A stretch of 64,000 bases of DNA from Taeniopygia guttata (Eukaryota; Chordata; Aves; Passeriformes; Estrildidae): contig NC_133026.1 in NCBI RefSeq assembly GCF_048771995.1, positions 99,411,501-99,475,500 on the forward strand. The letters run 5' to 3'. Shown here piece after piece: positions 48,830 to 59,560 of this stretch (position 1 is the first letter of the stretch; every line of letters begins with the position of its first letter). The notes beneath the pieces were generated by a model, which was given only the letters and a program-made list of their open reading frames with translations, was not told the DNA's origin and did no database searches. A program made the position numbers and the translations under genes.

Positions 48830-50667
48830 TTAGGAGGTATTTTGTTTTGTACTGCCATTCTTATTGTATTTTTATACTTTTTGGCAGCATTAAATATTTT
48901 TTTAAATTGCTGATGTGCTGTTGTGTGCGCATTATGTTAGGGAAAACCTGTTAAGAGTGTGTGTTGTGGAAAAAGAAGGGTTTTGCCTTAAGGTTTCCTG
49001 ATACCTGTCTTAACTGGAAAGTGGCAAAATTATTAGAGTGTGCTTTATGCAGGTATTTTCATTAATGCTAAGTATTGTAGTTTGATTTAGGAGGAACTCT
49101 TGCACATTTCTTTTGTAATACACCAATAAGAATATTATTTTAATAATCTGACCAGTTAGTTTGGTAATTCTTTTTATGTTTGCTATAAAATATGCACAAA
49201 ATGTTCAGAGTAACTTTGTGACGGGAAAGTGTTCTGTTGGTGATGCTTTAAAGGGAAGAAAGAGGTTGAACCTGACCTCTCTTGACCCACAGTTCTGTGT
49301 AGTTAATGGGAGCTGAGGAACAAAAAGTGCAGAAAAGTCAATGGTATCTGTAATTAAACAGGTTTTGGATTGTGCCATCACTGTGTGTTCTAAGGTATTT
49401 TCCTTCACATCTCCTACCTTCTGTCAGCGTTGTCCTTGACATAGTCAGGATGGATTGGAAATGGGTAAGCCAGAGTGCTCTTTAAAGGAGTTCTTCCAAC
49501 ATGGTCAGCAGGGTTTCCAGCCTTGTGCCTTCTGCAATAGAGCTGATCTCAATTCTAGCACTTGTTCTCTGGTGATTTCAGATAAACCTTAACTCACAAA
49601 ACAATGTATTTACACTGACTGTCTAAACAGGCATGTGGTGGGGTTTTACATGGCAGCATCCTGAAATCTTATCAGAACTTGGTCTTTTGGCCCATTCATG
49701 AAAGCAGTGATATTCAGAGTTGTGTTGAACTTGAAAGGGAAGCTGAAGCAGGGGAGTACTTAATGCTGTTACTTGAGCTAAAGACACACTTGACACCATC
49801 CTGAAATAGTCTAAATTTCCTGTCTGGTTTGTCCAAATTCTTTTTCTTTACATGATTACCATTGTTCTGAGCCTATGCTGGAGGAGAAAACAACATTGAG
49901 ACTTGATTCAGTTTTCAAGTTGGTGCAGCTGTGAAACCAGGAGTATTTATAGCAAGAGATTAAGCTCTGCCAAAACCAGTGCAACAAACCCTGCTATTGT
50001 TGATTACAGGAACAGGGCCTGTTAATACCACTTGGGACATCTTTGGATAAGGCTTTCAGCAGTTCATGCCTTTTACCTTTAGCTAGCTCTGGTTTAGGTT
50101 TTCATTATTCTCCTCCTCTTGGAGTTGCAAGTAAGCGTGCAGCACATGACTACTGGAAGTGTGTATGTGCTGCCTTATTCTACCTCCTGCTATCACATGC
50201 AACTAGTTTATCTTGTGGGGCATAAACAGCTGAATATCCTAATAAAAATGCTGATTGCCCTCAGTTTTTAAATGGTTTTCAGCTGGAATAAAGTTGATGT
50301 TAGCCAAGTTGATGAATCGGCAAAGCAGATCAAGATAGAGTAGTTCCAAAACCAGGGCTTTGTTGTGTTTTGTTGAATGCTGTCTCGTGACAGAAGAAGT
50401 CTCGCTTTCTGACCTCTATACTTGTTTGGTTATTTCTACACAGGCCCCAGTTCTTGACTACTGTTGAAAAAGTGTATTTAAAAACATGAAGGAAGAGGAG
50501 AGAGGACTAAGTGAGTGTGTAATTGTAGCTTTTAAAGAAATGGCATTAAAACGATGAGACTTGTGAAAGACATTTCTTTGCAAATGAAGAAGCTGTGATT
50601 TACTGACTGCCATTTCTTTTCTCCATGCTCAAGGGTGGTGTTGCAGAGGTGTTTTTATTTTTCCTGC

Positions 50668-50707
50668 ACAGCCTTTGTCCTACAGGAACAGCCTTTGTCC
50701 TGCAGGA
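50668..50707. repeat. Two-copy 20-bp tandem duplication
   Basis: ACAGCCTTTGTCCTACAGGA is followed immediately by ACAGCCTTTGTCCTGCAGGA (one mismatch). Confidence 0.9.
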
Positions 50708-51593
50708 AGGTTTTGGCGCGTGCAGGGGCTGTGCTCGCCTGTCCCGGGCATTTGGAGGCAGGAGTGGCTTCGGACCAAGGGCAGTGCTGCCCACAGAACT
50801 GCTGGCCTTAGAGAAGCTGTGTCCTTGTTCCTCCCACAAGGATCTGACTGCCCTCTACCTTCTTCACAGGGAACAGGAAAGCCCTGAGGATTTTGTCTTT
50901 CAGAAAGTACTCTCGGTGTTCTTCCTTCTCAAGGTTTTGCTCAGCCATGCCTCTTGAGGAGGTAGTGAACATCTTTGGCTCACTTAAGAAAAATATGTGA
51001 AGGAAGTAACACCCCTTTAATCACTTCTGTGTGGTCCTTCAGTCCCTCAAGAGTTCATTTTCTCTCCTGCTCTATATACACCTTCTAGTTACCTGGCTCA
51101 ATACGAATATAGTTATTTTTCCAACTAGCTTTAGGCTTATTAGACTTGACTTGTGCTGCACTTGGCCTTTTGTCTGCATTCCCTGACTGCATCTGCATTT
51201 TGACTCACCAGCTTACCAGTCTGGATACCTGTGGGAGCTCCTAAAAATATATTTTGGTTAATTCTCACTTTTCAACTCTAGAACTGACCATCTTGCATCC
51301 ATGATTTAAAGTTGTTTTAAAATCAGCTAATGTCACCAAGCACTTCCAAAATGCCAAAATTGAACACATAGCTAAATACTATAGCAACAGGTACCATGAC
51401 AAACATGGAACACGTGAACAGTCCATCACACAGCTGCTCTCTCAGACTAAGCCTGTAGAATACAGAGATACAAGACTGCCTGATATTAGAGAAGGCTTCC
51501 TGATTCCTTTATATTTCAGGGCACTGAATTAATGTTCGGTCTAAGAAGGCTCATAGGCCTAGAAAGCTTTAGTTTCAGCCTCTGTAAATGGAA

Positions 51594-51965
51594 GGGAAGC
51601 CTGGAAAAGAGAAGGCTTAGGGGTAACCCAATTGTGGCCTCCCAGTTCCCAGAGGGACTCTACAAGAGCGCTTGAGAGGGACATTTTACAAGGGCAGGTA
51701 GTGAAAAGATAAAGGGAAATGGCTTTAAACTAAGAGTAGATTTAGGTTGGGTATTAGGAAGAATTATTTTAATTTCAGGCTGGGGAGGCACAGGTTCAAG
51801 TTGCCCAGAAAAGTTGTAGATGCCTCATCCCTGGAAGTGTTTAAGACCAGGCTAGCTGGGGCTCTGAGCAACCCGGTCTAGTGGAGGGTGTCCCTGCCTA
51901 CAGCAGTGGGGTTGGAACTAGAAGATCTCTAGGATCAGGACCCCTTCCAATCCACGCTGTTTACA
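51594..51965 (+). mobile_element. CR1 LINE fragment, 5'-truncated
   Basis: GAAAAGAGAAGGCTTAGGGG, GGCTTTAAACTAAGAGTAGA, TTTAGGTTGGGTATTAGGAA, CAAGTTGCCCAGAAAAGTTG, CATCCCTGGAAGTGTTTAAG and GACCAGGCTAGCTGGGGCTC, ending near CCTTCCAATCCACGCTGTTT. It is the same subfamily type as the copies at 4970, 59900 and 63340. Confidence 0.92.
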
Positions 51966-52268
51966 ACTATATAGACAGAAAAGACAGAACAGGCTGTTAC
52001 ACTGTTTGCAGTCTACCCTGTTGAAGCTACCACAAAAGCACTGGGAAAAGAAGGCAAAACCAGATCACTTCTGACCTTCACTTACCTCAGCAGGAAGTCT
52101 TGAAAAAAGGTTAAGATCCACAGTTGACGTGGAAGTGGAAGGTTTTATCTCCCAAGAAAATCCATGCCTACACATCACTTTCAGTTCTCAGCTGCATTAA
52201 AAAGAAGCACCTTAAGCTTGTCCATGGCAGTAACACATAACCAGGAAAAAAAGTTTCTTAAAAAATAT

Positions 52269-52274
52269 TTTATT
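52269..52274 (-). terminator. Poly(A) signal candidate of PSMG2
   Basis: TTTATT on the plus strand, read as AATAAA on the minus strand, about 240 bp after the PSMG2 stop codon. Confidence 0.55.
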
Positions 52275-52514
52275 AGAAAAAACTTCCAACCAAACTTACT
52301 CAATAAACAACTGTACAAAAGATATTTCTTTGGTGAGTTTGTGAAAGTTACCTTAATTTCTTTAGCTACCCACATACACAAAAGGAATTTTTCTTAAATA
52401 AAGCATTTATGTAGACACCAAAGCAAGCTGCTGCTCCTTGACAATTATTGTGTAATCACCACCTCAAGGGACATCTGTGACTGTACACGTGACTCACAGC
52501 GAGTTCAGAGCTGA

Positions 52515-55500
52515 TCAGAAGAGGGCAGGTGGGAGACCATTGCCAAAAAGTAGGCGCCAAGAACTCGGTATCTTCCACTGTGAAGAAGGATCTATGGAAT
52601 TTTTGATCTGCAACAAACCCAGAATATTTAAGTATTAAGCAGTAATGATGTAACTGGGTGTTAAAATAATGGGCAGCAGTACAAGTGTCAGTGTCATTGT
52701 GGGTTGCTTTAGAGAAGAGCACTGGAAGAGAGAACTCAATCAAACCTTTACACAATTTTTGCCCACCCTGTCAAACAAAAGAACTAGTGTTCAGATTTGT
52801 TTTTTCAGGTGAGGAAACTCCCAGTGAGATTTTAATACAAATATGTATTTTACTTGGCATATTCTTGATGACCAAGAGGCAAAATTAACCCATCTGGACT
52901 GAAGAAAAATGAAAATAATGGATATAGAATATGACAGCAAGAACTTTAGATGAAACAGTACTTACTTCACTTTTAATTAGCTGGAGCCATTCATTAAGAT
53001 AGTTAACAAGAACAAATGCATCAGGGATGTTATCTCCTTCTGAGCAAAATTTCAGAAGAACTGCCATTTGGATTCCCTCTGAACAGCTGCAATAAAAATG
53101 ACCATGCATTTATATTTAATTTTTAGATCCAGAATAAATATACTTATGTTTTAAGAGCAGCAGCAAAATGCATGTATCTCGTGAAAAGCCAAAACCAAAA
53201 AGGAAAAATGAATGTATACATATATATTCTTTTTCCTCCAGATTTCCTAGATCACATTTTCACGCTTCAGGCTTTTTGCTTAGTCTTGAATTTGTTCTTT
53301 ACTTTGCAAGGCACAAATCCTACATCTTGCAAAAGTATTCAGGCCTTTTACATACTTAAGTTTGCATTTTTGTGCTGGTGAGGTGCATATACACATCCCT
53401 TGATACAATATCTCCTTATCTTTCTGTGTATTTGAAACCAGCAGTTTTGCAGGCTGCATATCTCACTACTTCACTTGGAATATTCTTATTTTTTAATTTA
53501 GATATTAAGATGGCTATTTTTAATTTTTTTACCTCAAGTCCTGGCAGGTTTTTTTCATTTGCAATTGTGTAACATTTCCATTCTGAAGTCAGTATAAATG
53601 TAAGCATGGTATTAGTAACTTTGTTGCTGTTGAATGCAACAGTGTGGTCAGGTGTCAAAACTAATAATTAAAAAATAGAAGTCAATTTTCCACCGAACAC
53701 ACATCTTTTGCAGAAACACACAGTTGTACTATAAGTATTAGTTTCTAAAATTAAAAAACTCAGCTTTCAGCACAACTTCTAATGCACACAGCTTTTAACA
53801 AAACCTCCACATCTCATTTTTTTGCTGGCCCTGAAATCTTAACTCATTCATAGAGCTCAGAATTGTTTGTGGATTTTTGGGGTTTTTTATATAACTGATG
53901 TTGGAACCATTTGCCTCAGGAAACAGTTTTAGTCAAAGTAGCAAAGGTACAGGAATTCTACAATTTACAAATTGTTGTTTGGATAATATCAGATACCAGA
54001 TTGATTGTGATCATAACTGTCAAGACTTTATTATTTTCCTTTAGCCTATTCCCTCATATTTTTATCTTATTCTAACTTTATGAACCGGGACTCTACTTCT
54101 CTTCCTCTTAATTATGGGCCTGACCTGAATGAAATTCTATTCCTGTAAAGCCCTGTTCTATAAACAGGACTTTGCTTTCCCTATAACATAGCAGTTTATA
54201 AGATAATTTCACCCAAGTACTGAAAACAAGACTTCTGAGACCTTTCTGTGCTTATCTTTAGGCAACTCACCTCTCAGTAAACAATAGTTTTGTGATTCCA
54301 CCTCCAGGTATATGCAGAACTTTGTCTGTATTATTTATTCCAGGATAAGCTGCTGCTTTTTCCATTTCTTTCCAGTTTAGCTCCTTCATGCAGCCTCCAA
54401 CTGCTTTCTCCAGATCAGGTGTGAGCAGGTAGCGCAGTGGTGTCCTAGAAACAAGTCAAGGATGCATTCAGTCTGCCAAGGAAGGACAGTGCCCCAATTA
54501 TCACTTGTGGCAGACAGAAGGTGCCAGCACTGAGGGCCTCACACCTGCAGGGAAGAAATGCTCTGACATTCTCTCCCTCTTCAGATCAAAGTTAGAAAGT
54601 AAGTCTGTGGCCTCAAAACTGTACAGCTATTCAACTTTATGCCACAAATAGAATTTAGGTACCCTCTCAGGGGCTCAAATAACTGGCAAGTGCCAAATAC
54701 TTAAGCACCTAAATAGGGAAACTGCTTATGGTTTTTAAAATAATTTACTCATAAAATGTGTTTTTTCTTCCTTCAGATAGGAGGTGATTAATTCGAAATC
54801 TGTTAGGGTAAACTTGGACTTCACCATGATACAGTATTTTTAGTAAGCTCACATTATTAATAGATTCAGACTTTAGTCAAGTTAAAAGTATTTTCTGGAT
54901 GCACTACCCTCACTCTTTAGTAAATCTGCTATAAGGGATTTGTTCTGTGGTGCTGAGGGAGCTGGGAGGGTTTAAATCACAACTTATGAATTAGACCTCA
55001 TCAAATAACCATCAGTCCCTCTCATTTCATTCCATGTTAGCTGGCATCCTGCAATTGTATGGATCTACTGCTATATCTGAGACATGCATAGATCTAAACC
55101 TCTCTCGAGGCCCTACACACTTATAAAACCTGAGGATAACAACTGCAGAAATGCTGGTCTTATTTCTAGAAGTACTGATTTTATTTACTTCTCATTAAAT
55201 CACCAATTAGGATGCTTTCAATCATCAGGAAATGCCTGGTTTTTGGATGGGTAATATCTAGTAAAAAAATACTGCAATTGCATCCTTGCAGTTGCCTCCC
55301 AATAAATAACTTCCTATTACGATAAAAAAAAAAAAAAAAGAATGACAACTTACTGTATCAAAGAAAACCTTTCAAATGCAGAATGATAACAAAGAGGTCA
55401 GAAACAAACTAATAATGCCATCAACTATTAAAAATCGAACCTGTGACCTGTATGTCAGCAGTTCATCCCTGACATTGCCTGCAGCCACAGAAGTTGAAAC

Positions 55501-58500
55501 TGAGGCAATGCAGGCTAAGTGCAATTTGCTTTCAGCTTTTCATTTGATCAGTACTTCTGACAGTAGTAACCCAGAAAATTCAGTGACTTATGCTGTAATA
55601 CGTCATGTTTTAACAGTATACTAAGCATTTTATGACCAATGCACACATGCAAGTAAAAGCACCTGCCAAAAGTACTCAGGACATGGAAGTAGAGGGAAAT
55701 ATATCAGTCAAAAAAACACAGAAACATCAATTAGATCTTTTAAGGACACAAACATACCCCAAAAGCTGCTCATCATCACGCTGGTATGCGTGGCTGCTGG
55801 ACAGGAGGACAACCCTGGCAAATTTGCTGCTCTTCACCCAAGAAAGCAGAGTTTCACAGAATGGCCTGTACTTGTTCTTCATGCAAAGACACAGACAAAA
55901 AAGTGAAAAACTTAATGTGTCCTTAACAATACTAGGTGTTACGTATAGTGTTTAGCAGTGATGTAAATTATTCTTCATATCCACTTAGTTTTCAGCCCCA
56001 GATATATTAGAACGCAGAGAACTGCCCTGGCTGTTTACTTAAGCAAAACTACACGTAGAATTACAAGAATTATCACTAAGACCATGTCAAGAACAACAGT
56101 ACTACCTGTTTTGTGTGCCGTTAATACCAAACGAAAAAGATTTGGAGCAAGATGGGATGGCAGGATCACACAGTATTTTTCCACACTTTGAACTGCTAAA
56201 ATACTGAACCACAATTTTCTTTTCTGTGATGGCATTCTGCTTATTTTAAATTACAGCCACTGCCCCATTGATGAGTAATACTAAATTCCTCATTTTTCCC
56301 AAATGAACATTGTTTAAATGAATACAGAATACTATGAAATAATTAAATTGGCATAACACAAAAAAGAATAAAGCTATTACAAAGAATACAGAAAAATTAC
56401 AAATGCAAAAGAAAAAAATAAACAAACAAAACCCAGACCATTTTTTATTTTCATGACTCTTAATAACTAAGGAGATAGTAACACTAAAATCTACCAACAC
56501 GGGCAGCTGTTGTGGGGCTTGGAAAAACAAAATGCCCAAAGTGATGATGCAAAATGCCTCAGGAAATGCAGAAAACAGTAAAACTTTACCAACTGCAGAA
56601 GGTGTTACAGCATGAAGTAGAAAAATACTTTTGCCAGGCCACTTAGTATTTGCCAACAGAACTATTCAAACCAAATAGTGAAGTAAAAACAATCGATGAA
56701 CATACATACCTTTATAAAAGGTGATCTGATCTGCAGAACTACAAGTTTCTTTGAAGGTAAGGAGTACACTACATGAAGAAATCATTGTCTTATTAAGCAG
56801 AAACTGAGAAAGAGATCTGGGTTTAAATATATCAAAATTATCCCACTTACAAACTTTAGGATAGTAAAGTAAACCTTTCAGTTATCAATTCATACGGGAA
56901 AGCCTGACAACATCCACTGTGTTAAAAACACATATTTCTGTGCATTATACTTTCAGTTGTACTAATTTAAGGACTGAATTATGAAACATATATGAGGATT
57001 TGCCTCCTGTAATGATTCAGATTATGTATGCATCTTTGCAAAGATTGCCATATTATTCTGAGATTTCTGTGATTTAAGAGGGTAAAAAAAAGGAGATACA
57101 ATGATCAATGTAGGGAAAGAAATTAAGAATTTGTAGGGGGAGTGGGAGAAACATTACACAGGGAAAAAGGCAGAGGTATATAGGAAAGAAGAAGAGTGGA
57201 TAAGTATCCTTCTAAATGAGAAATTCAACTTGTATTCCAATAATTTATTTTAAGTATGTGCACACTTCATATTGCCTTGGATTAACACCACTGAGAGTTC
57301 TGATTGCACTACAATATGGCTCAAATTAAACGTTCTAAATGTCAAATTGGTTTTCCAAAATAACAACAGGAACAGTTTCATTTGTGAAGTGTGAATACAT
57401 TCCTATCTGTAGGTTTCTGCGGCTGTTATTACTGCCCTTAATTTAAGCACATCAGCAAAATTTAACAACAATGAAAAAGAAAATGTGATGTTCTTGCATC
57501 TTATGCCCCTTGCAAATGCTTTCAGCATTCAATACACACCTTCAGCATTTATACTCAGCTCCATTGAGTTTTCCTCTGCTGTTGCATATGGGTTATTTCC
57601 AACCATTGGCACCAGGCAATCGGTGTAGAAGTAACCAACTTTAGTCATGTCAAGCGTGGAAATCACCAGATCTATTGCCAACTGACCGACATTCCCCACG
57701 GACACTGCTGGCTGAAGTAACAGAATGAACCAAATTACAGCATACTTCATGGATGGCATAAGGTGCTCTTCAAATAGCAAAACCTTAAAATCTGGTCAAA
57801 CATCATTTCTGAAAGTGGCTGCCCATCTTCTGGCAAAGGTGACTATTTCCTACCAGAAGAATTGGTAAATACAGGATTTGGTCGCTGTCTGACAAAAAAC
57901 ATCCTGGCCACTTCTGTGAATAATCCTGTCTCATTGTAAACTAAAAGAACAGCTTGGAAACTTACCTCCTTCCCCACATTTTTGGATTGAGAGTAGGTAA
58001 AAGTCACTCAAGCGACTGATGTGAGACTGGCAAAGCTCACATGCCGCCCAAAGGCAGCTCTGGTATTACATATTAAGCCTCTAAATCTCAGACTGACTCA
58101 TAGACAAGAGTAGGTTATTTTACATATTTTTTAAGGATGAAAATTATAAGGGTGCCCTTAAATTAATTTCATAATAATTGCTGCGGGTTATCATCAATCG
58201 GGGCAGTTACTGACCTAATATGATGGCACGGAAAGAGAAAGTAAAGAGTCAGTGTGCTTTCAAAGAAATTGTTACAGGAAGACGACGTTCGGTTGCTTTC
58301 CTCTAATTTATAATCAAATCTAAGAATTGCTGCTGCTGCTGCCTATTGGGGAAAGACAGCGGATTTGAGGCGGACAGAAGAAGAAAGAGGCCGCGGCAGC
58401 ACTGATGTTCCCCCGCCCTGGCTGGCACCCAGCAGCGGGGCAGGGATGCGTTTCCTGCCGCTTGTCAGCTGACCGGGAATGACTTCCCGCGCAGCCGTGC

Positions 58501-59348
58501 CGGTCCGTGCAGCTGCCCGGGAGGCGGTGTGGCTCCTGCAGCCGGCCCAGCAAGGACAGAGTGACGGCGTTTGTCCCGCCGCAGCTGCGCTGCGCCTCCC
58601 GTCCCACGCCGGCATCGTCACCCCGGGCACATGACCTGGCACTGATGTCACGCCATGTGTGCAGGCAATAAAAACACTTCCGAAAACAATCTTAATCCGA
58701 GATTTAAATATAGCAGAATGTGGTTTTTTTTTAACATTTGAAGCATTTATATAGCACATCTAAATGAAAAAAAAAAAAAACCCTCAAGATTTTATTGCAG
58801 TGACAACCCACGGGTGCTGCAAATCCAGTAAAAGCACATAGGGCGCATTAATTTTTAGAGCAACAGCGTATAACTATAGCTCCGAAATAGCATATAAAAT
58901 ATAGCTGTTGCAGCTCAGCACGGATCGTCTTGACAGGGGCAAACCCGGGGTTCTGAGGAGGGAGAAGCTGGCAGAAACGGAGAAGCTGGCAGAAACAGAG
59001 AAGACCGCGCTAAGCTCTGCCGCAGACAGAGCCCTCCAAACCCTCTTTTCCCCGGCAGAACACCCCACAGATTCCACACACACCGCCTGCCCTGAGCTTT
59101 CTCCGCTTATCCCGCAGCCAAGTACCCAGGGACGACCCTCGGGCAGGGCAGGGAGAGACCCCCCCGTGTCCCGTCCCACAGGAGCGGAGCGGAGCCCTCA
59201 GCACAGGGACCGCGGGCAGCGACCCCTCAAACCCACTGAGGGGGAGGGCGGGGACAGGGGAAGCAGGAGCGTGACTCACCATCAGCAGAGTGAAGCCTTT
59301 AAAGTCGGGGGCGGCGGAGCCCCCGCCGCGGCCGCACGGAATGAACAT
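52515..59348 (-). CDS. PSMG2: PSMG2, proteasome assembly chaperone 2 (PAC2), complete
   Basis: With PSMG1 forms the heterodimer that scaffolds the 20S proteasome alpha ring and prevents off-pathway alpha dimers (family knowledge). Minus-strand coding exons: 59280-59348, 57540-57711, 56710-56768, 55758-55876, 54271-54444, 52966-53086, 52515-52607. All are GT-AG and in phase, giving 268 residues (human 264). Landmarks: MFIPCGRGGGSAAPDFKGF at the start, PAVSVGNVGQLAIDLVISTL, GYFYTDCLVPMVGNNPYA, RVVLLSSSHAYQR, LRYLLTPDLEKAV, HIPGGGITKLL, QMAVLLKFCSEGDNIPDAF, and the C-terminus WRLLFGNGLPPALF, whose hydrophobic end matches the family. The N-terminus carries about four extra Gly/Ser/Ala residues compared with the human MFVPCGESAPD that I recall. 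The start is the ATG at 59346-59348; a longer upstream frame is only the translated purine microsatellite. Head-to-head with CEP76. Confidence 0.96.
58380..58640. other. GC-rich block inside PSMG2 intron 1
   Basis: About 260 bp, CpG-rich, standing alone in AT-rich intron sequence, 0.7 kb from exon 1. It may be a detached part of the promoter island, an enhancer, or an unrecognised transposon piece. Its open frames follow from composition only. Confidence 0.5.
58962..59003. repeat. 18-bp tandem repeat, about 2.3 copies
   Basis: GAGAAGCTGGCAGAAACG is followed by GAGAAGCTGGCAGAAACA and then GAGAAG, in PSMG2 intron 1 near the promoter island. Confidence 0.9.
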
Positions 59349-59385
59349 GCCGGCCGGGAAGGGAGGAGAAGGCAGGCAGTGAACA

Positions 59386-59458
59386 GAAAGGAAGGAAGGA
59401 AGGAAAGAAGGAGGGAGGGAAGGAGGGAGGGAAGGAAGGAAGGAAGGAAGGAAGGAAG
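59386..59458. repeat. GGAA/GGGA purine microsatellite
   Basis: About 73 bp made almost only of G and A, mostly GGAA units with GGGA variants in the middle. It lies wholly within the bidirectional promoter. Confidence 0.95.
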
Positions 59459-59484
59459 CAGGGCGCGGACGCCGCACCCACACG

Positions 59485-59504
59485 CTGCCGCCAGGGGGCG
59501 GTGG
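59485..59504 (+). promoter_or_regulatory. CTCF-like binding motif
   Basis: GCCGCCAGGGGGCGGTGG closely fits the CTCF core (CCACCAGGGGGCGCT type), within 80 bp of the CEP76 ATG. Judged by eye, not scored. Confidence 0.55.
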
Positions 59505-59560
59505 CGGCGCTGCCCGCGCTGTCGGCGAGGCGGTTGGGCTCGCTGGGTGGCGGTGCCGCC

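Larger units (their letters stand above)
48850..52240. other. Intergenic region between PTPN2 and PSMG2 3' ends
   Basis: About 3.4 kb between two convergent genes. It holds one CR1 (51594-51965) and a GC-richer patch near 50640-50890 with a 20-bp tandem duplication. Frames up to 110 codons (50625-50957) have no family resemblance. Confidence 0.75.
52608..59279 (-). other. PSMG2 introns 1-6
   Basis: Introns: 57712-59279, 56769-57539, 55877-56709, 54445-55757, 53087-54270 and 52608-52965. They are AT-rich except for the left end of the promoter island and a GC-rich block at 58380-58640. They include an A17-type run near 55324-55340. No other gene or clear transposon was recognised. Confidence 0.75.
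59349..59560. promoter_or_regulatory. Bidirectional PSMG2/CEP76 promoter
   Basis: Only 212 bp separate the PSMG2 ATG (minus strand) from the CEP76 ATG (plus strand), so both 5' UTRs and the core promoter must lie here. It has no TATA box and sits in a CpG island that extends to about 59770. It contains a GGAA-rich microsatellite (59386-59458), whose units are ETS-type cores, and a CTCF-like motif at about 59485-59504. Joint regulation is inferred from the arrangement. Confidence 0.85.

Noticed and set aside
56246-56656. 136-codon hydrophobic minus-strand frame in PSMG2 intron 3
   Set aside because: A Phe/Ile/Leu/Val-rich translation of A/T-rich intron, typical of T-rich codons by chance; no family match.
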